From assembly GCA_031553835.1 (NCBI GenBank), contig JAVBKX010000043.1:1-41909 (forward strand): DNA of 41,909 nt, read 5' to 3'. Of this stretch, positions 1 to 7,878 are shown in pieces; the first letter of the stretch is position 1, and every line of letters begins with the position of its first letter. The position numbers and the translations under genes are program-made. Source of the stretch: JAVBKX01 sp031553835 (GTDB lineage: Bacteria; Bacteroidota; Bacteroidia; Bacteroidales; Azobacteroidaceae). The notes beneath the pieces were generated by a model. It had not been told where the DNA came from. It made no database searches and worked only from the letters and a program-made list of their open reading frames with translations.

Positions 1-816
1 TTGCAGATAAGCCCCGGTAGCAACGTTTTTGTAATAATAAGCCTGTTGTCCGAAGTCGTTGGAGCCGGCAGGAATTTCGTACCATTTGGTATTATCAGCG
101 CCGGCATCCGCAGAATGAACTACATTTGTTCCATCTACTGCTATGTAAGGTTTGCCTCCTTCCCATTTTGTATTATTAGGAGTCATCCATGTGCTTATTT
201 GTACGATGGCAACTTTTTCCGGATTGTTAGGAATATAATCAGGATTTGATACTCCTGTTTCTGCTACAAGTATTTGAACTGCTGTCCAGGCATTGCCGCC
301 ATCATGAGGATTGGATACTGCTGCATTCGGCAGGTCTGCGCCAAAAAATTCTGAGTTTAGGGTCAGACTGGTCAATGCAAAAAAAGCATTTTTATTGTCG
401 CCCGAAGGACGAGCGCCGGTATTGCCTTCTTCATTAACCAACCATACTCGATTGGCATTGACTCCTTCGTCTGTCCAGTTTGAACCCATTTTAGACCATT
501 TAAATAAATTGGTCTTGTCATTTGTCACAGAAACCGTTGCTGCGCTCACTGTCCAATCGCCGCCGGAACCCGGAGCACGAGTTGAACCTTGCAGATAAGC
601 CCCGGTAGCAACGTTTTTGTAATAATAAGCCTGTTGTCCGAAATCGTTGGAGCCTGCTGGAATTTCGTACCATTTGGTATTATCAGCGCCGACATCCGCA
701 GAATGAACTACATTTGTTCCATCTACTGCTATGTAAGGTTTGCCTCCCTCCCATTTTGTATTATTGGGAGTCATCCATGTACTTATTTGTACAATGTCAA
801 CCTTTTCCGGGTTGTT
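1..816 (-). repeat. 588-bp in-frame tandem repeat (two copies visible)
   Basis: Positions 1-228 match 589-816 with about a dozen substitutions and no indels, giving a period of exactly 588 bp (196 codons). The second copy is cut by the window edge. Several changes are synonymous; the few replacements include V/A in the HSADxGADNT segment. The near-identity indicates a recent duplication inside the gene. Confidence 0.9.
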
Positions 817-900
817 CAAAAATGCGGCGTTTGCATTGGCAAAACCGAAAAGGCCCAACAACAAAGCAAAAAACATTTTTGTGAGATAACTGTTTTTCAT
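1..900 (-). CDS. Secreted protein of 196-residue tandem repeats, C-terminus beyond the window
   Basis: The frame is open from the ATG at 900 to the left edge, giving 300 codons without a stop, so the C-terminus is missing. The first 25 or so residues form a signal peptide (Lys near the N-terminus, hydrophobic MFFALLLGLFGF, then ANANA). The mature part begins with a unit starting NNPEKVDIVQIS and containing TWMTPNNTKWEGGKPYIAV and YYYKNVATGAYLQ. The same unit restarts 196 residues later and runs off the edge. There is no lipobox. I do not recognise the family; the YKNVATGAYLQ phrase recalls beta-trefoil or ricin-like carbohydrate-binding repeats, but this is only a resemblance. It is the last visible gene of the PUL operon, 35 bp downstream of the GH43 enzyme, so a secreted glycan-binding or T9SS-exported protein is a reasonable inference. 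Confidence 0.8.
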   Translation of the reverse strand, partial: MKNSYLTKMFFALLLGLFGFANANAAFLNNPEKVDIVQISTWMTPNNTKWEGGKPYIAVDGTNVVHSADVGADNTKWYEIPAGSNDFGQQAYYYKNVATGAYLQGSTRAPGSGGDWTVSAATVSVTNDKTNLFKWSKMGSNWTDEGVNANRVWLVNEEGNTGARPSGDNKNAFFALTSLTLNSEFFGADLPNAAVSNPHDGGNAWTAVQILVAETGVSNPDYIPNNPEKVAIVQISTWMTPNNTKWEGGKPYIAVDGTNVVHSADAGADNTKWYEIPAGSNDFGQQAYYYKNVATGAYLQ

Positions 901-935
901 AAATAATAAATTTTAAAAATTAAATAAAAAAGATT

Positions 936-2624
936 TTATTTTTTTATCACATTCGTTTGATAAATTTGTCCTCCTGATTGTATAGCCAGGATATATACAC
1001 CGGCAGCATGGCCGGTAAGATCTACGGTATGATTGACATCATTCATGTTTTCTTTCAAGATAAGTCTTCCCATAACGTCGCTGATGGTAATTGTTCCGGT
1101 CGCCGGTACGGACACCTGAAAAAGTCCGTCCGATGGATTCGGATACAATTTTATTTCTTCTTTACTTGTTTTCTTTGCAGATGTACTCGTTTTTCTAAAG
1201 CTGAATTTATCGAAATTCAAATTTCCCTGTGGATAAAAATTCAAGGTATGAATGCCTTTGGTCAGATCGATATCGGGTATGGTTACTACAGGCAGATCGG
1301 TAACTTGTGCGTATGGCGCTGTATATTTTCTCGGGTTGGTAGCCTTTACCCAGTCAAAACCGATGTAAAACTTTGTTTCCGGATTTTGATCGACAGCTCC
1401 AATCGCAAAATCAATGTCGTACACGCCCGCCTCGGATACCTCAACGGTATAGTTGATATATTCTCCATTGTTGGTGTTCGTAATATAGCGTATTCCGCTT
1501 CTACGATTTTCCAGCACAACAATCTTTTCTTCTTTCCGGAACATTCCACCGTTAACACCTTGCATGGTACTCCAGTAAGCAATTCCTTGTCCGTTGGAAT
1601 AATAACCTTTGCCATCGTTGTATTCTTCTGCTTCGATGATGTCGTTGGTTGTTTTCAAAATATCCATGTAAGGGCTTCCTTGATCTTTGGTTTGAACCAC
1701 CATTTGGATGGTGCCATCTTCGTTGAAAAATAATTCATCTACACAGATGCTTCTCAATTCTCCTGTTCTTGATAAATCGGCAGAATGATAGAACGCATAC
1801 CATTTTCCTTTGAATTCAACTATTGAACCGTGACTGGTATAACTGCTAACCGATTGCAGATAAATTCCTTTGTGCGTCCAGGGGCCTAAAGGATTATCAC
1901 TGATAGCATATCTTAATCGGTTGCCGGACGAAGCATTATCAGCATAGGCCAGATAATAAATACCATTTCGTTTGAAAATCCATGCAGCTTCATGAAAATC
2001 ATACAATCCGGTCATCCGTTGAAGTTCTCCGTCTAATTCAATCATGTTGTCTTTCAGTTTGCCACCCAGGCAGGAATTTCCTCCACCGTAGTAAAAATAA
2101 GCCTGTCCGTCATCATCGATAAAGATACAGGGATCGATATGACCGCCTTTTTCCGGTATTCCGCCCAACGGTTTATCTAAAACCGTAAAATCAGAGGCGG
2201 GTTGATCGCTGACTGCAATTCCTATTTGCCAGGTATCATTCCACGATGGCCCTGCAGGGTGCGGAAAATAAAAATAATATGTGCCGTTTTTATAGGCGCA
2301 ATCGGGAGCCCACATGAAAGTACCGTCGGTTACATTACCCTTGTCGTCAAGTATGGGTACATCCCAGGGAACATCAGCCGCTTCCACAATCTGGCCGTGA
2401 TCCGTCCAGGTTACCATATCATCGGTCGAAAACACATGGTATTTATCCATCCGGTCGCAACCGCGGGGCGGAGCCTGATCTTGCGATGGATACACATACA
2501 ATCGTCCGTCTTTCCAAACGTGAGCGGAAGGGTCGGCTGTAAATATGTGTCTTACAAATGGATTTCCATTACCAAAAGCAAATTGCGCTAATAATAACAG
2601 GGTTGAGATTAGGGTGATTTTCAT
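936..2624 (-). CDS. GH43 glycosidase with CBM6-like module and T9SS sorting domain
   Basis: 562 residues. A signal peptide (about 1-18) is followed by a five-bladed beta-propeller of glycoside hydrolase family 43. The three family acidic residues can be placed: D31 in TADPSAHVW (base), D164 in GGHIDPCIF (pKa modulator) and E212 in DFHEAAWIF (acid). A CBM6-like beta-sandwich occupies about 325-475 (IIEAEEYN start, NGEYINYTVEV, GIHTLNFYPQG). The last 75 residues form a type A T9SS sorting domain (KLYPNPSDGLFQV, ISDVMGRLI, GVYILAI, ending in KK). GH43 enzymes cleave arabinose, xylose or related pentosides and some galactans; the exact substrate cannot be read here. It should be exported by T9SS to the cell surface. 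It is the fifth gene from SusC in the same-strand cluster. Confidence 0.93.
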   Translation of the reverse strand: MKITLISTLLLLAQFAFGNGNPFVRHIFTADPSAHVWKDGRLYVYPSQDQAPPRGCDRMDKYHVFSTDDMVTWTDHGQIVEAADVPWDVPILDDKGNVTDGTFMWAPDCAYKNGTYYFYFPHPAGPSWNDTWQIGIAVSDQPASDFTVLDKPLGGIPEKGGHIDPCIFIDDDGQAYFYYGGGNSCLGGKLKDNMIELDGELQRMTGLYDFHEAAWIFKRNGIYYLAYADNASSGNRLRYAISDNPLGPWTHKGIYLQSVSSYTSHGSIVEFKGKWYAFYHSADLSRTGELRSICVDELFFNEDGTIQMVVQTKDQGSPYMDILKTTNDIIEAEEYNDGKGYYSNGQGIAYWSTMQGVNGGMFRKEEKIVVLENRRSGIRYITNTNNGEYINYTVEVSEAGVYDIDFAIGAVDQNPETKFYIGFDWVKATNPRKYTAPYAQVTDLPVVTIPDIDLTKGIHTLNFYPQGNLNFDKFSFRKTSTSAKKTSKEEIKLYPNPSDGLFQVSVPATGTITISDVMGRLILKENMNDVNHTVDLTGHAAGVYILAIQSGGQIYQTNVIKK

Positions 2625-2648
2625 GTTGCGGATGAATTGACAGAAAGA

Positions 2649-2722
2649 ATTGAGAGTGGAGGATCGAGAATTGAAAATTCAACTAAAAATCTGTTGTTAA
2701 TTCTCAATGTTCCACTCTCAAT
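2649..2722. repeat. Intercistronic imperfect inverted repeat (24-bp arms)
   Basis: Arms at 2649-2672 and 2699-2722 pair at 21 of 24 positions around a 26-nt loop. Each arm is itself made of similar short words (AATTCTC, ACTCTCAAT). It lies between the stop of the beta-helix gene (2741) and the start of the GH43 gene (2624). There is no T-run on the minus-strand exit side, so it is more likely an mRNA processing or stability hairpin than a terminator. Confidence 0.75.
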
Positions 2723-2740
2723 GCTCAATGCTGAATTTGA

Positions 2741-4615
2741 TTATTTTGTTACGATTAATTTTTGAGCGTAAGTTTTTCCTCCCATCTCCACTTTCAGGAT
2801 ATACATTCCCGGAGTAACATTGATAGCGTAAAAACCTTTGCTGACTACTGAGGTATTGAATACTTGTTCAACTTCCTGACCTGCAATGCTCAATAAAGTA
2901 CCTTTGGCTTGTCCTCTCAATTCACCGAAATCAACAGCTAAAATACCGTTTGAAGCGGAAGCTTTGATACTTTCTTTTGCAAGTTGAGGAGTAAAAATTC
3001 CTGATGGGTCGTAATCGTAATCATCATATCTCTTTTCCCATCCTTTATCATTGAAGTTATTGACGGTAGAAGCAATAGTCGGAGCAGCTGTAATAAAACC
3101 GTCAGAAGTAGAACGTTCTTTATTGGTAATTGGTGTGAATAAATCATCCATTGTTTCTTCGTTAGCTAACAATGCAGGGTCACCCAATTTAGTTACAGTA
3201 GAACCGGCTTCCAATAAATAATAACCCATTCCAAAGCCGGTGCTAAATCTCATTCCCTGAGAGAAATTAACTCCGGATGTTTCGAAGTTGGTAACTTGTT
3301 CTGTCGGCGCTGCCATTTCATCAGGAAGCAATTTATACATATTGATGATAGATTTGGTAGGGATATTTGCATTGTCTTGCGCTACAGGCATTGCTCCGGT
3401 CCCTTGAATAAAGCCGATTATTGAGTTTTTAACCGTTATTTGTTGATCCGGATTCGGGAATTCGCGAATATCTACCGCTCCGTCGCCGCCAGCAATGTTA
3501 CGGGCGAAAATCGAATTAAAGATGTTCAGGTGAACTGCCGGTTTTGCATCTGCATCAAATCCTGCTCCATTGCCTTGATTTTGTCCTTTATTGTCAACAA
3601 ACAAGCTGTTTACAAATGTATAAGTACCACCGCTCGCCCAAATAGGGGATCTGTCGTGCAGTGTTCTGTTGCCTGCCAAGGTAGTGTTAATGAAAGTTAC
3701 ACGATTATCATTGTCTCCACGAATAATCGCGGAGTGGCTCCAGGATTGATTGCCTGTAATACAACATGATTCAAATATTGTTGAGCCGGTACCATAAATA
3801 AACGCCACACCTCCTTCGTATTCGCCTGTAGTTGTTACATTACCATTGGGATCTACTTTTGCTAAAGGTTGTCCTTCATCATCTGTAGTCCATTTACCTC
3901 CTAAATTATTACTGATATCACAATAGAAGAATTTTTGTGTGCTGGTTCCGGTAAAAGCAAATGCTCCTCCTCTGCCACCGATAGATTGGTTACCTCTGAT
4001 TCTGCAAAATTCATGAGTAACTTGGGAATTGCCGTCAGCAAACAAGTAACCGCCACGAGATTCGTTGATTTCTTCTCCATTATGAACTGCTATGTTATTG
4101 AACGCATCACAACCTTTGAAATTGACTATTGTAGCAGGATTGTCTGCATTGCCGGTAATTTCAAAAGCGCCGCCACGCCGTGCTTCATTGTCTTCGAAAT
4201 AGCACATAACAAATTCTACAACACCGCCATGAATCCGGGCTACACCGCCATTATTAGAATCGCCTGCGATTCCCCAACCGTTACCGTTTGTGAATCCCAA
4301 TTCAAAGAAAAGCAATGTCTGTCCGTTTACCGGTGCGGGATTGATTTCAAACATGCGGGTGTTTCCTTCTGCGTCAAATCCTGCATTGGCAACACCAGCT
4401 CTAATGTTCACGTTTTTTTCGATATGAACCAGGTTTTCAATAATCACCCAGCCGTCAATCCAAATAACGTCGCCATCATTTGCCATTTCCAATACTTCAA
4501 CCAAATCTGCATCCGTAGAGTTGTTGGGGATACGAAATTCAGCAGCATTCACATTTACAAACATTAACATCAACGCTATCAGCGCAAATGATTTCAAAAA
4601 GTAATTGAATTTCAT
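2741..4615 (-). CDS. Secreted right-handed beta-helix protein with T9SS-type C-terminal domain
   Basis: 624 residues. A signal peptide ends near VNVNAAEF (about residue 25). The body shows the repetitive Gly/Asn-rich turns of a parallel beta-helix, similar to polymorphic-outer-membrane-protein or DUF1565-like repeats: repeated GGAF/GGVA phrases (RRGGAFEITGN, GGRGGAFAFTG, GGVAFIYGTG), 'FINTTLAGNRT' and 'FVNSLFVDNKG'. About 555-624 is a sorting-type domain (LLSIAGQEVEQV, GFYAINVTPGMYILKV, final KLIVTK). No lyase catalytic residues can be assigned from sequence. It may bind or cleave glycans at the surface. Its place between the GH99-like and GH43 enzymes suggests co-transcription with the PUL. 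Its AT-rich leader closely resembles that of the gene starting at 900. Confidence 0.85.
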   Translation of the reverse strand: MKFNYFLKSFALIALMLMFVNVNAAEFRIPNNSTDADLVEVLEMANDGDVIWIDGWVIIENLVHIEKNVNIRAGVANAGFDAEGNTRMFEINPAPVNGQTLLFFELGFTNGNGWGIAGDSNNGGVARIHGGVVEFVMCYFEDNEARRGGAFEITGNADNPATIVNFKGCDAFNNIAVHNGEEINESRGGYLFADGNSQVTHEFCRIRGNQSIGGRGGAFAFTGTSTQKFFYCDISNNLGGKWTTDDEGQPLAKVDPNGNVTTTGEYEGGVAFIYGTGSTIFESCCITGNQSWSHSAIIRGDNDNRVTFINTTLAGNRTLHDRSPIWASGGTYTFVNSLFVDNKGQNQGNGAGFDADAKPAVHLNIFNSIFARNIAGGDGAVDIREFPNPDQQITVKNSIIGFIQGTGAMPVAQDNANIPTKSIINMYKLLPDEMAAPTEQVTNFETSGVNFSQGMRFSTGFGMGYYLLEAGSTVTKLGDPALLANEETMDDLFTPITNKERSTSDGFITAAPTIASTVNNFNDKGWEKRYDDYDYDPSGIFTPQLAKESIKASASNGILAVDFGELRGQAKGTLLSIAGQEVEQVFNTSVVSKGFYAINVTPGMYILKVEMGGKTYAQKLIVTK

Positions 4616-4675
4616 AAATACTAAATTTTAAAATTAAACACTAAATATATTTGTTTTTGATGGCGCCAGGTTCAA

Positions 4676-4727
4676 GGTACAGGGTACAAGGTTTATACCA
4701 TGCACCCAGTACTTAGTACCCGGTACC
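4676..4727. repeat. Intercistronic imperfect inverted repeat
   Basis: Arms GGTACAGGGTAC (4676-4687) and GTACCCGGTACC (4716-4727) pair at 11 of 12 positions, with partial pairing continuing inwards. The sequence is a run of GGTAC-like words. It starts three bases past the stop of the GH99-like gene (4731) and lies upstream of the beta-helix gene. No U-tract follows directly, so a processing or stability element is more likely than a terminator. Confidence 0.65.
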
Positions 4728-4730
4728 CAA

Positions 4731-5975
4731 TTACGGTTTTTTAAAGAATTCTTTTGTATATCGCAGGTAATCCGTTCCGAACTCATTAACCGGTTCCAGA
4801 TTTTTTCCTCCGGCAAAGTCATTCCAGTTATATATCAACACAATCCGGCTGGGGCCTGCATTCCGTTTGGCCACATCTGCAAATTTCTTGTACGGATTTT
4901 CGGTAATACTGCTGAAATTATAGGATGGACTATCGGAATAGGACTCGCTTATTACGTAAGCTCCACTGTCATCTCTTGCCCAACGTGGAATAAAGTACCG
5001 GTCGCTTGCCGGCGTATTTATCCGGTCGTCAAAGCCAGGATGTATGCTCGGAATGTATTCCTTGTTTAACGGGGCCAACCGTTCCTGCCAATATTTGTAG
5101 TTGTAATCCAAATAAGAATACTGATGATAATAGCGGTCGTAGTTGTTGTGCGTTACATCGGAAACAAAGAAAGCATCGAAAGGCTTGATAGAGTCTGCTC
5201 TTACATAACCGGCATTCGGCGCTTTACCCGGATCGTACCCATTTTGAGCATGATAACCCCATTGTTCGGGAGATTTCCATCCTCCTCCGAGTTCAGCCAT
5301 TATCCATAGATTATTATGAATGACCGGCGAACTTTTTAGGAAATTGACAAAGTTGTTCAAACGAGGTATCTGCCCGTTGTTTGTGAAATTACACAATACC
5401 ATCACCGGTTTGCCATCGGCTTGCTTGTATGCATAATTTTGCATCATGACATGTGTATAAACCGAATCCAGATCGTAGCGCAGGGAATCCATGCGTATTT
5501 GGCTCACTTGTAAAGTGTCTTTATTCCTGAAACGATAACCCGGATCGAAACGGATTACTACTTTCGGGCGCGCATTGTCTTGTTCCCACAATTGTTTCCA
5601 ACGTGTCAGGATCGTGTCGTTATAACCATGTCCTCCCCAGCTCAGGATAAAGAAATCGATACCGGCTTCTTTTCCCCAATCCAGGTGTTGGCGCAATACA
5701 TCCGCATCTTTCTTAATATCATATTCTCCTAATTCAGGGTGTCCGGTATAGAGTTGCTGAGCTTTTTTTCCGGTATCCCACCACACATTGTGAAGCGAGT
5801 CGCGATATTTGGTATCGTATTGAACTCCTACTACATAATCTTCCGTTACGGGTACATCCGGGATGTCGTAAATATATTGGGATTCAGGAAATTCATATAC
5901 ATCCGGTTTATCTTCGCAGGCTACAAAAACCAACGCCGGCAAGATACAAATACTTAAATATAATAATTTTTTCAT
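4731..5975 (-). CDS. GH99-like (GH71/99-type) glycosidase, surface lipoprotein
   Basis: 414 residues. The lipoprotein signal has Cys20 (PALVFVAC) followed by acidic EDKPD, which matches the surface-export tendency of Bacteroidota lipoproteins. The sequence then follows the GH99-like (alpha/beta) barrel pattern: VGVQYDTKYRD early, DADVLRQHLDWGKEAGIDFF with ILSWGGHGYND, KPVMVLCNF in the middle, and the C-terminal YNWNDFAGGKNLEP (about 382-395), the equivalent of the family's WNEW-x-G-x-x-LEP signature. True GH99 enzymes are endo-alpha-mannosidases or endo-alpha-mannanases; GH99-like domains also occur in other contexts, so the endo-mannanase role is inferred from the nearby GH92 gene. It sits 17 bp after SusD in the same transcription unit. 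Confidence 0.82.
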   Translation of the reverse strand: MKKLLYLSICILPALVFVACEDKPDVYEFPESQYIYDIPDVPVTEDYVVGVQYDTKYRDSLHNVWWDTGKKAQQLYTGHPELGEYDIKKDADVLRQHLDWGKEAGIDFFILSWGGHGYNDTILTRWKQLWEQDNARPKVVIRFDPGYRFRNKDTLQVSQIRMDSLRYDLDSVYTHVMMQNYAYKQADGKPVMVLCNFTNNGQIPRLNNFVNFLKSSPVIHNNLWIMAELGGGWKSPEQWGYHAQNGYDPGKAPNAGYVRADSIKPFDAFFVSDVTHNNYDRYYHQYSYLDYNYKYWQERLAPLNKEYIPSIHPGFDDRINTPASDRYFIPRWARDDSGAYVISESYSDSPSYNFSSITENPYKKFADVAKRNAGPSRIVLIYNWNDFAGGKNLEPVNEFGTDYLRYTKEFFKKP

Positions 5976-5992
5976 TTTATTTCAATTAAATA

Positions 5993-7867
5993 TTACTGAC
6001 GGTTCAATGCTAAGTTAGGAAGTGCATAAGGAAACGAGTTGTAAACAGGCATCTGCATTTCCGCCGCAGGCAGGCCCGGCTGATCCGCCGCAAATATCAG
6101 ACGGAAAGTCAAACGATCCTGTTCGTTTTTCAACTTATTATCATACAGATAATTTTGAATGGCATTCTGGGTTTGCTTTGTGTTGATGCTTCTTTCTCTT
6201 CCGGGATAAGACAAACGTTCAGGAAGATACGCTCTGGAGCCATTGTCATCTCTGCCGACATAAGCGCCATTTTGATCGGCTCCAAAAACAGGTTTGAACG
6301 GAATAACTTGTGTACGGCGGAGGAGTGTCCACGCATCGATATTTTGAGTCCACAAAGAAATCCAGTGTTGCACGATGATCCGTTTCAGATTGTCTTCCGG
6401 TCCTCCTAACAGGCTGCTGGTAAATCCGCCCAGATAATCCAGATAGGGTAATACATCACCTATTACTACTGGTGTACCATCCGTGGGTAAAGTTGGAGTA
6501 CTCCATTTGATTCCGGGAGAATTTTTATATGTATTAATTCTGCTTGCATTAATTCCACTTTCCGGAGCTGCGGCATATTTCATACAACGGGCATCAATAC
6601 CTTCGTAGTAATATTCTTCGGCCGATTTTCCGCCTGTCCAAAGACCTGTAAGTGTTGCTTCGGCGCGTATAAAGCAAAGTTCTGCGTATGAGAAGAAAAA
6701 ATATTGAGCATTCGACCGGAGAAAATAATCACCTATGGTAGCAAAATTGGCATAGTCGTCCACATGAGCATAAGGACTTACCCAACCAACAGGCCAAATA
6801 AAATTTTGCGGTGCACTCATATTGTTGGGACGGCCTAAATATCTATCAGACACCGGTCTGGCCCGAGTGCCTCCGTTTCCTTCTTTTATATATACATCCA
6901 GCACAGGATCGTTGTATGTATCCGGCTTAATCCACATCATCAACGATTCGTGAGGGACAGGCAAGTTTCCCATTTGCTTTTTCCTTTCACCCGGAGCCAT
7001 TTGGTCAACGATAAAGAACAACGGGTTTTTCGTATTCAAATCGTTGTTATCATAAGTCATTGCAAAATTGCCTGTGTTGGCGGTAATGAGCAATTTATTT
7101 TCCGCATGGTTTAATTCCTCCACAACTACTGCTCTTGCCGCATCCTGCAAGGATTGTAATGAAGGTTTACCCGGATATGCTTTTGCAGGAGAATTACAAT
7201 CTGCAATCCGCATCGCTGTCCGCAAACGGATACAATGGGCAAACTGTTGCCAACGTGTCAAATTACCTTTCAAGAAAGGCTCTGCTTCCGGAGGATAGTT
7301 GTCTGCTGTATTTGCGGTATTGATCGTTTCATAAGCCTCTTTCAATTCGGCTAAAATACCGAGATAGATTTCTTCTTCTGTATCAAAACGAGCCTCAATA
7401 TCACCATTACAGGCATCTGTGTAGGGCAGCGGGCCATAAAGGCCTACTAATATGGAAAATACATACGAACGCCAAATTTTGGCTACAGCCACGCGGTTTT
7501 TGTATCCTTCCTGATCACCATAATTTTCAATAATGTTGAACAAGGGTTTCAACGAATTGGAATAAAGATCGTTCCAAAGTGCATCAGCCGCCCCATCGTC
7601 GGAAAATCCCGGAGCGCTTCCTCCAACAACCGACCACAATTGACTCATATTGCCGAAAACAAACCAGTTGTTTGCACGAGATGCATTATTGGGGGCGCCT
7701 CCAATTGCCCGTAAGGTTGTTACCGGACTTAAACCGAAAAGATTTTCCGGTTCGGTAGAGGTAAGCCGGTTTGGATTGGTATTGATTTCTTCAAAACCGT
7801 CTGTACATGCATTTATTGTCAGTATGGCGACAACACCTGCGATAATAGATATATATTTCATTTTCAT
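5993..7867 (-). CDS. SusD/RagB-like glycan-binding lipoprotein (SusD_2 type)
   Basis: 624 residues. The lipobox has Cys21 (LTINAC) followed by TDGFEEINTNPN, a start typical of the SusD-like/SusD_2 branch. The body is an alpha-helical TPR-like scaffold with family phrases: 'ARFDTEEEIYLGILAELKEA', 'FLKGNLTRWQQFAHCIRLR' and 'YFFFSYAELCFIRAEA'. SusD proteins cap the SusC barrel at the cell surface and deliver oligosaccharides. The start codon is 11 bp past the SusC stop, as expected for a translationally linked SusCD pair. The ligand cannot be deduced from this sequence; the neighbours suggest an alpha-mannose-containing glycan. The length is within the usual range and the frame is intact. Confidence 0.95.
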   Translation of the reverse strand: MKMKYISIIAGVVAILTINACTDGFEEINTNPNRLTSTEPENLFGLSPVTTLRAIGGAPNNASRANNWFVFGNMSQLWSVVGGSAPGFSDDGAADALWNDLYSNSLKPLFNIIENYGDQEGYKNRVAVAKIWRSYVFSILVGLYGPLPYTDACNGDIEARFDTEEEIYLGILAELKEAYETINTANTADNYPPEAEPFLKGNLTRWQQFAHCIRLRTAMRIADCNSPAKAYPGKPSLQSLQDAARAVVVEELNHAENKLLITANTGNFAMTYDNNDLNTKNPLFFIVDQMAPGERKKQMGNLPVPHESLMMWIKPDTYNDPVLDVYIKEGNGGTRARPVSDRYLGRPNNMSAPQNFIWPVGWVSPYAHVDDYANFATIGDYFLRSNAQYFFFSYAELCFIRAEATLTGLWTGGKSAEEYYYEGIDARCMKYAAAPESGINASRINTYKNSPGIKWSTPTLPTDGTPVVIGDVLPYLDYLGGFTSSLLGGPEDNLKRIIVQHWISLWTQNIDAWTLLRRTQVIPFKPVFGADQNGAYVGRDDNGSRAYLPERLSYPGRERSINTKQTQNAIQNYLYDNKLKNEQDRLTFRLIFAADQPGLPAAEMQMPVYNSFPYALPNLALNRQ

Positions 7868-7878
7868 AACATTGAGAA

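Noticed and set aside
1..906. Plus-strand open frames at 1-249, 311-598 and 589-906 as genes
   Set aside because: They lie opposite a continuous minus-strand frame with signal peptide and repeated domain; they are shadows, and the first and third resemble each other only because the DNA is repeated.
4626..4640. TTAA cores before the beta-helix gene as another array
   Set aside because: They are 6 bp apart, not 11, and are explained by the AT-rich leader shared with the gene at 900.
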